Part shown: positions 24,541 through 43,649 of the stretch, one piece after another | Layout: the number at the start of each line of letters is the position of its first letter | How positions within the stretch are numbered: position 1 is the first letter of the stretch | NCBI RefSeq assembly: GCF_011397635.1 | Contig: NC_064765.1 | Span: forward strand, 33,523,132 to 33,587,131 | DNA: 64,000 nt | Source: Epinephelus fuscoguttatus | Taxonomy: Eukaryota; Chordata; Actinopteri; Perciformes; Serranidae | Reading direction: 5' to 3' | Notes under the pieces: model-generated | Database searches by the model: none | What the model was told of the DNA's origin: nothing | What the model saw: the letters and a program-made list of their open reading frames with translations, nothing else | Made by a program: the position numbers and the translations under genes

Positions 24541-25043
24541 GCCGTTTCAGTTGCACGGCCACGGACTAGCTTACGCCTCTTCTTGGGCGGAGGTCGGTCG
24601 TAGCCCAGATAAAGCTCCGGATCGGGGTGCAGGTCCGTGGGCTTTTTATCGACGAAATGAAAAGAACAAACATAAACTTTCTTTGGAGGATATTTTCGTT
24701 TCAACGCCGCAAGCCAAGCTAGCCGGCGCTCCTCCTTGCTTGGCATGGTGTGTAAGGCGTAGGGCGCAGGACACGGACATGTCTTGCGAAGTTTCTGGTG
24801 TTCAAAACAGACGGTTTCTGACAAAATCTTGAGCTTTTTGGAGTTGTTGTGGCAGCCGACAACGGCGCAAGTTGAACCTGAACCCATGTTTCCAATAAAA
24901 TACGAATTATGGTGCTTGTTTATCCATAGCTCAACCGTTGCTTTTGTGCTCGCGCGGCAGGCTGTGTGAGCAGTGGCGTTCAACCGGAAACAGGTTGCCG
25001 GATAGCGGAAGTAGTTGTCTGTCATGGCAGCGCCTATAGGCTT

Positions 25044-27887
25044 TTTTTTTTTTTTTTTTTTTTTTTTATTGAACAAATACAAATACAAAAAAAGACATAC
25101 TCATTACTGACCACATGTGCAGATTACATTAAAAGGAAAATCACACCTCCTACATATAGAATCAAAAAACAGCTTAATAACTGTTAAATGCCATTGAAAT
25201 GAAAAAATGTAATGAATGATGTAAAATAAAATACAAAAAAAAAAAATAATAATAAACAGGGGGGTTCAATTCAATTGAAGATTGTCTATAAGTGTGTATA
25301 ATTTCTCAGCTTGGGCGTTATCGATTGTTTTCAGACATTTTTGAAACAAAAGAAGTTCATTCTTAAGTGCAGACAGACCATGAGGGGGGAGTTTTGGAGC
25401 ATCTGCATTTATGTATATAAAATTTTGTTACTATGATGAGATTGTTAACCAAGAATTCAGTTTTCTTAACTTTGAGGATTACACCCATTTGAATATTCTG
25501 ATAAGAGAAGAAATCAATCTCTATGGACTTGGAAGACAGCAAACCATAGAGACATCTCCATATATTCTGGACAGTTTCACATCCGAAAAATAGATGTTCT
25601 GTTGTTTCCAGATTTACACCACACATTTGACAATTTTCAACCTCGGATTTAAATCTTTTTTTCAAGAATTCATTGGATGGATATATGTCATTTATCACTT
25701 TAAAGTGGATCTCCTTATATTTCGGAGGAAGTGGAAATTTTAAAAATTTTGTTCTGATCGCTGATCTGTCAGATTTGTTGTAATTTTGGAGAATAAGAGT
25801 GCTCCTTGTTTTTCCCGGATATATGGAGTTTACAAAGAACTGTCTAAGGAATTTATTATGACATTTGTCATTCATGAAATCTACATCATCAATATTAATT
25901 TTGGGCAGTCTTAGTGTTCCTATGGTCCTTAAACTATTCTTCGCTATTTGAATAAAGGCACTTGGAATGTTATTAGTTACTTTTTTATATTCTTCAATGG
26001 AGCATTCAATATTATGTCTATTATTAAATTCCTCCAGTTCAAGAACATTACCGTGATTGTCCATTAAATGTGCAATGGACCAAATACCTTTCTCCATCCA
26101 GTTTCCCATAAAAATAGATTTCCTCCTGCTCAATATAACTCTGTTATTCCATAATGGAACATTATGAGGGCTAAAATTGTGTTTGAAGATCATTTTCCAT
26201 TGTAACAATACCTGTTGATGAAAAGTAGATAGTTTAATAGGCAATTTTGTAATTTCAAAATCACATGTAAGTAAGAACTTAATACCTCCTACTTTATTGA
26301 ATATAAATGAGGGTAATGAGAACCATATATCATTTCCATTCTTTAAAAAAGACTGGAGCCATTTGAGTTTTAACACCCCATTCATGATTTCAAAATCAAT
26401 TGCCTTAAGTCCACCATCTCCATAATCTTTCAACAAATCCCCTTTTTTGATATAATGATGTTTATTCTTCCAAATAAAGTTAAAATTAATTCTATTAATC
26501 TCCTTAATTTGTCTCTGAGAAATAGCGAGAGAATACGCAGGGTAGATTAATCTAGAGAGCAATTCAATTTTAGTTAACATTGTTCTACCGAATAACGTTA
26601 AATCCCTTTGCAGCCAATGGTTTAATATTTTACTGCATTTATCAACATTGTTCTGAATATTCTTTTTTATACTGGTGTCTAACTCTTTAGAGATCCAAAT
26701 ACCTAGATACTTTACATCAGCATTGACTGGTATATTATATATTGAAGAATCAGGGCAGTTGTGGATACTCATAAGTTCACATTTACTCAGATTCAATCTC
26801 AGACCAGATGCTTGTGAAAATTGCTCTATAACTTCTAAAGCTAGTGGTATTTGTTCTCTATTTTTTAAGAACATAGTTGTATCGTCAGCTAGCTGACTTA
26901 TAATCAACTTGTTATTATTAATATTTAGTCCTTCAACATTTGAGTTTTTAATGGCTATGGCTAATAATTCTGTGACTGTAATGAATAGAAGCGGTGAGAT
27001 ACTGCATCCTTGTCTAATTTCCCGTTCTACATTAAATCTAGGGCCTTCTGGAAGAGAAACGCAGCTGTTGATACCAGTATAAAGCATTGTTATTATATCA
27101 GTAAACTTATTTCCAAAGCCAAATTGTTTCAAAGTATTGATAATGAATATATGTTCTACCGAATCAAAAGCTTTATGGAAGTCTAAAAATAATATTAGAG
27201 CATCTTCCTCAATTAAGTGACTATAATCAATAATATCCAGAACCAGTCGGATGTTGTTATGTATAGATCTACCTTTGAGAAAACCAGATTGTGTTGGGCT
27301 AATAAACTCAGATATTCCCATTTTTAATCTCGTTGCCAAAACTGTTGTCAAAATCTTGTAATCGGTATTTAAAAGTGTAATAGGTCTTAAATTGCTTAAA
27401 ATTCTCTTGTCTTTCCCAGGCTTCGGAATTAATTTAATTACACCCTGTTTCATTGTTTCCATCAGCTCTTTTTGGTCAATGCATTCATTAATAGCTTGGA
27501 ACAACATGAATTTTAAATCTTCCCAAAAACGTTTAAAAAAATTAGTTGTTAAGCCATCTGGTCCTGGTGAGCGATCAGATGCCATTTTTTAATTGCACAG
27601 TCAAGTTCTGTGATTCTTATTTCCTCATCACATATTTCTTTGAGGTTTTCATCAATTACAGGAATCAGGTTTTTTATTTTATTGAGGAAGGATGAGGCAT
27701 TTTGTTCTGAATATGACGATTTGTAAAGATTGCTGTAGAAATTGAAAACTTCTTTTGCTATGCGTTTAGATTCTGTGCACTCCGTACCATCAATCACCAG
27801 ACTGCCAATTGAATTATATTCTTGTCGGCGTTTTTCCAGATTACAAAAATAGGCCGTGTTTTTTTCTCCCTCTTCGATCCAACGGGC
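25044..27887 (-). mobile_element. 5'-truncated L1/Tx1-like LINE with 18-bp target duplication
   Basis: The minus strand encodes the reverse transcriptase and C-terminal region of a non-LTR retrotransposon, ending in a poly-A tail (T run 25041-25067). It is flanked by the same 18 bases, GGCAGCGCCTATAGGCTT, at 25026-25043 and 27888-27905, which gives exact limits. The element begins mid-ORF2 at 27887, so it is a 5'-truncated copy. The DNA is clearly more A/T-rich than its surroundings. The flanking duplication is perfect, so insertion is fairly recent and is later than the composite transposon next to it, or at least independent of it. Confidence 0.9.
25363..27887 (-). pseudogene. LINE ORF2 fragment: reverse transcriptase
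   Basis: The main frame (27585-25363, 740 codons) starts in 'SDRSPGPDGLTTNFF' (RT motif 0/1), then 'LIPKPGKD', 'LRPITLLNTDYKI', 'TQSGFLKGRSI', 'LDFHKAFDSVEH' (motif A, catalytic Asp), 'REIRQGCSISPLLF' (motif B) and 'QLADDTTMFLK' (motif C, the ADD pair). It ends with a C-terminal Cys-x2-Cys...His...Cys-like segment ('CQMCGVNLETTEHLFFGC'). Upstream, 27797-27549 and the bases to 27887 continue the same protein in another frame ('EEGEKNTAYF', 'AIKK'), so there is one frameshift at an A6 run near 27583-27588. No endonuclease domain remains. The style of motif A and C fits L1/Tx1-clade fish LINEs; clade call is from memory. Confidence 0.85.
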
Positions 27888-27905
27888 GGCAGCGCCTATA
27901 GGCTT

Positions 27906-28284
27906 CTGGAGAAACTTGTGAATATATATCCATCTAATAAGTTATTTAAATACATGTTGGTATGACTTGGACTGCAGGATGTTTCCACAGCTCCGCTCCC
28001 TCCGCCCCTCTCCTTCTCCGCATACACACAGGTGACGGTCAGTCAGTGAGACTTTTCACATTTAAATTGCGCGATTAATGGAGGTTCTTTAACTGGTGTA
28101 GATAAGTGTACAGTGTTTTATAATAATGATGTATTCTATTAAGTGTCACTTTCTTGCTCAGATTGGAAAGCCTCTCAAAGAGTAAACACTCATCATGGAA
28201 CACTAAGCCTTTCCATTATTTATTATGGAGCATTAACAAGTCTCACCTGAAGAGCCATGTTGACCACAGTCTGTTTTACTTTAG
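27906..28284. other. Intron-like DNA before exon 6 of adh8-like copy 2
   Basis: No gene recognised. The last 40 bases ('agagccatgttgaccacagt' to 'ttag') align with those before exon 6 of copy 1 at 2200-2229, evidence that the introns are duplicated too. Confidence 0.5.
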
Positions 28285-28602
<318 letters not shown>

Positions 28603-28689
28603 TAACTATTAAACAGTAACATCTTTTCTCATCAGTCAATTGTTATTGGAAAAGAGCTGAGTGTAGTTAATGAAGTTACCAAGCCCACA

Positions 28690-29190
28690 TTTTTGTAGCT
28701 AGGGCAACAAAATAGCATAGCTGAACAAATGGATAGATAAAATAATGGATGGAGATACCATTACGTCAACCAATGGTGTGTGGACTGCCATTTTGAAGTT
28801 TGAGTTTTGAAGTTGAGAGAGTGGTGCTATGGAGGAGCAAGCAAGAGATGTGGCTCATAGACTGAGGTGGCGTCTTGCTGACAGCTTGTCACACAAAGCC
28901 CTTAATAATTTTAAGTCTTACTTAAATGTTATTGGTGAGAAATTAGCTAGAAGCCAAAACTGTTAATTGTACCTGACTGTAAGCATCATTATTTCTGGTG
29001 TAAAGTTGGGCATGGGTGTCTATGGGGGATGACTTGCTTCTGGAGCCAGCCTCAAGTGGCCATTCAAGGTACTGCAGTTTTTGGCACTTTCATGTTGGCT
29101 TCATTTTTCAGCCCTGGAGGTTGCAGCTTGCTCAAGAGATTTGGACCAGCACCCATCATGTTACAAGCCCACTGACTTTGTGCTTTTTCT
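28690..29190. repeat. Interspersed repeat in intron 6 of adh8-like copy 2
   Basis: The stretch with 'cttctggagccagcctcaag', 'tggccattcaagg' and 'agccctggaggttgcagctt' is related, in inverted orientation, to 59010-59200 in metap1 ('cagtggaata', 'cctctaatggccactggagg'). It is non-coding. Intron 6 of copy 1 is only 121 bp, so the expansion of this intron to 653 bp is due to this repeat. Confidence 0.5.
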
Positions 29191-29407
29191 CCATCTAGCG
29201 CAGTGCCTTAGAGTCATGTGTGAAAGGTGGGGGTGTCAGCGTGATTGTTGGCTGGACAGACATGCAAGATGTTGCTGCAAGACCCATTCAGCTCATTGCT
29301 GGACGCGCATGGACGGGCTCTGCATTTGGAGGTGAGACAAATATGACCACCACCACTAATGAATCTCCAATAACCGAATGGCTTTGGGCTTAGCTGTATT
29401 CTAGATT

Positions 29408-29740
29408 GGTGGCACTGTGGAAAAGTGGTTAGCATTGTTGCCTCACACCAAGAGGGTTCAAGGTTCACGCCCCGTGGTGGCGGAGCCCTTCTGTGCAGAG
29501 TTCTCCCTGTGTCAGCGTGGTTTTCCTCGGGGTACTCGGGTTTCCTCCCACAGTCCAAAGACATGTAGGCTAGGGTAATTGGTGACTCTAAATTGCCCTT
29601 AGGTGTGAATGTAAGAATCAATGGTTGTCTGTGTCTGTGATAGTCTGACGATCTGTCCAGGGTGTACCCCATCTCTTGCCTAATGTCAGCTGGGAGCGGC
29701 TCCAGCCCCCCGCGACCCCTAACAGGATAAGTGGTTACGG
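29408..29740 (+). mobile_element. V-SINE (DANA/Mermaid/HE1-like), plus orientation
   Basis: The head 'ggtggcactgtggaaaagtg' with 'gtggttagcattgttgcctc', then a box B-like 'aggttcacgcccc', then the central part 'gttttcctcggggtactcgg', 'ccacagtccaaagacatgta', 'ggtgactctaaattgccctt' and 'tagtctgacgatctgtccag'. It sits where intron 7 of adh8-like copy 2 should run towards exon 8. No clear target duplication was picked. Confidence 0.75.
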
Positions 29741-29765
29741 AAAGTGAACAAATGTATACCAGATA

Positions 29766-30273
29766 AGACTCTAAAGCCCCTTTTACACTGCCAGATTTTC
29801 TGCGAATGTTGGGCCGTATTGCTGGCAAGCTGCGAGGGTATAGACACACAGAGCTGGATTGGTGAGTTGATCGATTGATGACTTGTGGGAGGAGCTGTTG
29901 ATGACGCTACACATGCGACCCACTGGCCGTGGATAAACAGGAAACAGCTGATAGCAGGAATTAGTGAGCAGCTAGTAGCAAGAGGGAAACGCAAACCTAG
30001 CAGACACTGTAAAGATGAGCAACTGGGGAGACAAGGAATTGCGCACCCTCCTTGCCCTCGCAAACGAAGAGGCCATTAACCGTCAGATGACAGGGACGGT
30101 GAAGGACGGGCCAACTTATGAGAGAATCGCCAAAGGACTGACAAGCCACGGCTTCCCTCCCACAACACTGTTTACGTCACATGCTGAGCTAAACGTTTTG
30201 TTACGCCCCCCATTGCCCCGAAAAAGGTGCATTCTGTATAAACAAAATTAGGTAGGCGGCATTTTGCCGCCCC
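29766..30273 (+). mobile_element. Non-autonomous DNA element carrying a Myb/SANT-like ORF fragment, copy A
   Basis: The left part 'aaagccccttttacactgcc' looks like the end of a fish DNA transposon. A short frame from ATG at 30015 encodes 'MSNWGDKELRTLLALANE' and 'YERIAKGLTSHGF', the helix layout of the Myb/SANT-like DNA-binding domain that PIF/Harbinger and similar transposons encode separately from transposase. The frame is lost near 30170. The stretch from 29885 to 30272 is nearly the same as 59245-59627. It ends in 'ggcggcattttgccgccc', a small palindrome. Superfamily uncertain. Confidence 0.5.
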
Positions 30274-30729
30274 ACTCCACCTTCAGTCTGAAGAAGGGCA
30301 CCTGTGGCCCGAAACTGTGGCCTGAAACGTCACTCCTTGGTCTTTTCAAATATGGTATATGGTATGTTTATACAACTATACTTTTCTACCATTCAGGACT
30401 TAACATTATCAGTTATGAAGTTAATATTCATATCTTTTTTTTCTTACAGCATCCGGACCATCCTGACTGTTTCTCCACAATAAGACCACTGTGTTGCTTT
30501 CAGTGACCACAAAGTAACTCTGTAATTTTTCACTATATGATACAAAATCTTAGCATAATATTCACACAAATAATGCAATACCTATAGTCAAGAAATCTCT
30601 TAAATTATGCGCATTATACATGCCTAATTTGAACAGTGAATACTATTCAGTGGAGTACGTGCAGATCGTGAGAATTATCTGCAGTGTTCACATAAGGAAA
30701 GCTAAACATGTCTGGTGTTTATAGAGCAA

Positions 30730-30735
30730 AATAAA
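30730..30735 (+). terminator. Polyadenylation signal of adh8-like copy 2
   Basis: AATAAA in 'gagcaaaataaatgatg', the same context as copy 1. The 3' UTR before it is longer than that of copy 1 by an insert at about 30507-30640. Confidence 0.55.
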
Positions 30736-33700
30736 TGATGTTGACAGATGGGGTTTGTGGCCTCCTTGTTTGTGTTCTGGTTTTATGGTGTTGTATGTCA
30801 TTGGCACAGCATTTACATATCTACAGCATGTCTCTGAATGCTCTGTTAAACTATGTTTTAAGTGTCCATCAAATAGTTTTCCCTCAGATTTACTCAGACC
30901 AGCCTAATCATATCAACATTTGTTTAACTTGGCAGACAGCATTGTAAATATTCTGCTAGGATGTGCTCCGGGATTTATCCCTGAGCAGCTTCTGCCTGTT
31001 TATTGAAGAATTTACAATAAAGGATCCAATATTGCAGACACCAGGCACACTAAATGAAATGACATGAGGCCATATAGGTACATAAACAGCTGTTGTTTGG
31101 CACTGTGAGGTTTTATGGTGAAGAAATTACAGGTCATGATTGTTCTATGTTGAAGCTGAGAGGGACCATGATTTGATTTTAATTGTTCATCATTATGATC
31201 TTTGGAAAACATAAGCTGATTCAGCAGCATCTTCATTTAGGTTCAACCACACTAGATTTACTGCATGTTTCAATCATGCAGTTTGACAAGATACAAAATT
31301 ACTACGACATGTGCTGCTCTTGGCCGCCATAGATTTCAAAACCGGGATCACAAATGAAAAGTATGCTTCACTTAAAACTGAACTACACATTGTCAATATT
31401 TGTCAAAAGAACCTATTGCAAGTCAGATGAGGCATTACTTGGCCGGTACATGATCCCATCCAACTCTTAATTGTATGCACTATTTAGTTTGCTCTTATGC
31501 CTTCCCTAGCACTTAGACAGACACACAAATTGGACAGTTGTAAGTAAGAACGGGCTTAATTCACATGTCAGTATTTTTTTTTAACTGTTTTTTTTTATGA
31601 GTACCTTCACACAGATCATGAATATCACCTGGCAAAAAGAGCACCGTATTTTTTTTTTTAAATTTTGGAACAAAATGGATTTTTTTTGTTTCTCCTTTCA
31701 ACCTTGACAAAGGCATGGCATCACAGATCGACCCCTTTCATTGTTATTTTTCACAATAAAGGTAAAGGGATTTATACTTGTGCAGCAGACCCTACACCAT
31801 AGCCTACGCACATGGCCTACGCCGTTGTGAGAATTTATACTCGTGTGGAGCAGACATTTCTGTGAAGTTTAGTTGATTGAAGTTTGGTTGATTCAAAACC
31901 ATAGGCTGTATAAAATATGGGTGTAGTCACTGTGACGTAACCCATTGGTTTCTGAGGAGCAGGTTTGAAGCTCAAAGTAGGCGGCTCTGGCTGTCGGCAT
32001 CTTGGCAGTGCTTGGCTCCGCCCAACTCCCGGCCAATCAAAAATGGGCAAAGAGGTGGGCCAAATGAAACCTGGTTGCTTAAACGCTCCCACCTCACTCG
32101 AAGCTGTTAAGTTAGCTAAGGCTAACAAGCTAGGCTAACAAGCTACGCTACTTTGGCTAGCCCTGTGGTATTGGCTTCTCCCGCTCATGCTCCCGCTTGC
32201 TGCCAGCTCCCTCATGAAACAAAATATCCACAAGGCACAAACATGGCTGAGTGGTCAGGTTCAATGACTTGCGAATTAGCTGAGATGACGCCTAGTTACC
32301 CCCCCTCCCGCCCCCCCGTGATGGCGTCACCTGTCACTCAAAGTGACCACGCCCTTAATTATGCGCAACTTTAAGCCTTTATAAAATCTAAACGGATGAC
32401 ATATAAAAAAATTCACCCCCCGTACAGTTGTCATGAAAGGGGACATTAACTATAGAGACCAAAACCGTTTTTTTTCTGCATTGGCTTCACTCGTCATCCC
32501 CAGAGGTTGCCACTTGTTCAAAACACACCCAAAACAAACATTAAGCACACTTTAAACATGGCTTAATAGCAACAATTTCAAACACTCGTACACATATCAG
32601 ATTCACTATGACTCACAGCATCCATAGACAAAGTACTTGTCTTATGCTGGACACATTTTCCCCACAAATACAACATGCTAATGGTTTCAGCACAAGCTTA
32701 TGGCAGTTCTGCTCAAAAGCCCCAGACGTATACACTGTGTAACTGTTAACTGGGGGGTACTCCAATACGCTCACTGCATTTTGCTAAGAGGAAACTCAAT
32801 AAAATAGCTGACAGTAGGTCACACTACAACTTACCTCAGATGGACTGCCAGACGTTGCTGCAGGTCAACAGGACCTTGGTGCTTGGACTTCTGCCTCCTC
32901 AGATGTGGTGCTACGATTCCCAGAGGAGCCTCAAACGGTCACATTTTTGATCTTTAGAATGACCCAGCACAAATATATGCTAAAAAAAAAAAATTAAAAA
33001 ATAAAAAATCAATTTCTTTGTATTCTTACATCGGAATCCAACCATGATGTCCTCCTGTAAAATAAAATATGATGCATGCTAACGTAAGCTAGTAAAAACC
33101 AGTTTCAACCAATAATATGACATCCACCCATCAATAAATCTGCAACGTTAAGCAGCATAGAGAAATTCATTGGTTAGCCAGCTAGCAACAGCATGCTACG
33201 TTAGTCCAATCCTTGTTCTATTTTCCAAAAATACCATGGTCACTGGGCTAATTTATTCATATTGAGGAAAGTGGTATATCTGACAACTCCAGATGATTGA
33301 TTTCTGCAGTATGCAATTATTGCACCATGGGGCCCATAGAGCAAGCAGACTAGTGACTTGTGGCAGCCAAGCAGCTAACTTTCACTGGCTGAGCAACTGT
33401 CTGCTGACATGATTGGGGATAAAAATTATTTAATCATCTGGCCATCTTCTAGAATGTTATCAAATTCGAATGGCTCAAATTCTGAGAGTGAAATTAGTCA
33501 TTTTGCAGGGTTGCCACTGATTTATAGACGCCTTTTTCAGAATGTACATCTGGGCCCCATTACTCTACGTGATGGACTCAGAAGTTGTAATTCCACATTG
33601 GCCTTCGTGTAAAATTGGCTTAAAGACCAGCACTGTTCCTGGGCGTTTGGTGTTGTTGGACTCCACAAATGATTTGTTCTGTTTTGCAAATTTAAACTGA

Positions 33701-34600
33701 ACATGGTCAGTGACAGACCACTAAATGACTCTCTGCAAATTAAGCGCAAGAGCTCCAGAGTTTGCTTCTAATGGTCATAGCTAAAAACACAGTCCACCTC
33801 TGTACTGAAAGTAAGACAAGCTGTAGTTCATACATGTAGTACCTTACTTTTCTCCAGTTAATTTGGCTTCAAGAGTAAATGTGCCAACCTCTTCTCTGTC
33901 AGAAACTCCAAAATCCTTCAGTATTTACTACTGATTGGATGATTCTGGTTATAGTTATTATTTTAGTGAGCAATCAGTGTATATTTTATGAGACAGAATT
34001 AATTAATCGGCTGTCATTTTCCTTTTTCGGAAATGCTGTCCCATGATATGATTTGATGTAAATTAAATCATACTACATACTGTAATATAATTAATAATTA
34101 TTTATCATAACCATAAATTATTTCACAGCACTTTTAACCACAAGTTCCCAACAGTGTGCACCATTGAGACCATGTTTGTTATGACATGGACGCTTTTCAG
34201 TGATCAAATTACGTTACTCCCAATGTTATACCTCGCTGAAACTGTTTAACAAGCTAGATGCTCTCAAAATGCCAAAATTCATCTGGACTTTCGTGCAAAA
34301 TAAATAGGTAATTAATAAAACCAATAATAAATGAATGATGAATACAAATAACTATATTAAAAGCATTAAACCCAAACTGAAATATAACTGGAATCAAACA
34401 GAAATAAATACAGAAAAAAATCAAAAACTAATGAAAAACCCAACCAATGTTTCTTGATCCTAAATTGTTTACTGAAGTGTTAAACTAAATGGCACACCGT
34501 AAACTGGGATTTAATAGAAAGAAACAAATGTGGTTTCCATGAAATGTATGTATTACATATTATAAATATTTATTAAGTGTGTGTGGTTTGTTTAAATACA
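30736..34600. other. Intergenic DNA between adh8-like copy 2 and adh5
   Basis: No gene recognised. The sequence at 31880-32380 ('aacccattggtttctgagga', 'ctccgcccaactcccggcc', 'gcgcaactttaagcc') has the look of a common fish interspersed repeat. Longest open frames are below 100 codons and have no motif. Confidence 0.4.
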
Positions 34601-34835
34601 CTCATCTTCCCCTCTGGTTAACCATTGGACCGAGGAAATGGAGAGGGGTCTAACTGCAGACCTCCAGCGTGTATTGAGGAAATGAGCATTGCAGGAAGTG
34701 GAAAGATCAGCAGAAAGTGTGTGGACACAGCCCACAGCTCATGCAGGCAGCGCCCGTCTTTGTGATTGGTCTAAACTCTGATAAGACCTGCACTTTCAGC
34801 TAACCTTGTGAGTGAGAGTCCGGTTGTGAAACAAC
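34600..34835 (+). promoter_or_regulatory. adh5 promoter region
   Basis: The 235 bp before the adh5 ATG have no TATA box at a usual place. 'gtgattggtc' at about 34760-34769 is an inverted CCAAT box (ATTGG) some 70 bp upstream of the ATG, fitting a housekeeping promoter. The start codon lies in 'caacATGG', with A at -3 and G at +4. The transcription start is not visible. Confidence 0.4.
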
Positions 34836-43565
<8,730 letters not shown>

Positions 43566-43620
43566 ATGCAGAAGAGCAGAGGAAACCATGATGTCACTCC
43601 AAGTTTATGCTGCTCAGTTT

Positions 43621-43626
43621 AATAAA
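43621..43626 (+). terminator. Polyadenylation signal of adh5
   Basis: AATAAA 56 bases after the adh5 stop codon, followed by 'tctgttggtgttttattt', a GT/T-rich downstream element. It gives adh5 a very short 3' UTR. Confidence 0.7.
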
Positions 43627-43649
43627 TAATCTGTCAAATTTCTGTTGGT

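Larger units (their letters stand above)
22611..24887 (-). pseudogene. THAP-domain DDE transposase of the composite transposon
   Basis: Exon 1 is 24887-24491 (from ATG) and exon 2 is 23656-22611; gt/ag borders, phase 1 on both sides, 480 codons plus stop. Residues 1-100 form a THAP zinc finger: 'CAVVGCHNN', then C and H of 'YVCSFHFVDKK', then the 'DLHPDPELYLGYDRP' tail. A lysine/arginine-rich patch (KKRRK) and a run of 13 glutamines follow just before the splice donor. Exon 2 carries a helix-turn-helix ('LSRQFHVSLSMASKII') and a DDE_Tnp_4 catalytic domain: D in 'CIVDCSE', D in 'MADRGFTI', E in 'RIHVERAI'. One in-frame TAG at 23190-23192 (after 'RPLIP') splits the protein between helix-turn-helix and catalytic core; a TGG to TAG change is the simplest explanation. 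The start at 24887 gives a Cys at residue 7, right for THAP domains. Confidence 0.82.
20085..25025. mobile_element. Composite DNA transposon (ISL2EU-like, PIF/Harbinger-related) with two convergent genes
   Basis: A plus-strand SWIM/YqaJ gene (20153-22048) and a minus-strand THAP/DDE transposase gene (22611-24887) face each other tail to tail, about 560 bp apart. Pairing a THAP + DDE_Tnp_4 transposase with a YqaJ-type nuclease gene is the arrangement I know from ISL2EU-type transposons. The two outer regions share inverted words: TTCCGGTTGAACG at 20087-20099 is inverted at 24977-24989, and ACGGTTGAGCTA at 20106-20117 is inverted at 24927-24938. These look like subterminal inverted repeats. The exact ends and target duplication were not found, so the limits given are approximate (the left end may be as far out as 19940). 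Each gene has one inactivating change, so the copy is probably dead but young. Confidence 0.7.

Noticed and set aside
24551-25187. Plus-strand frames opposite the THAP exon
   Set aside because: Antisense shadows of the THAP exon and the LINE poly-T tract.
29214-29849. 211-codon minus-strand frame
   Set aside because: It spans adh8-like exon 7 in antisense and a V-SINE in antisense; no independent protein motif.
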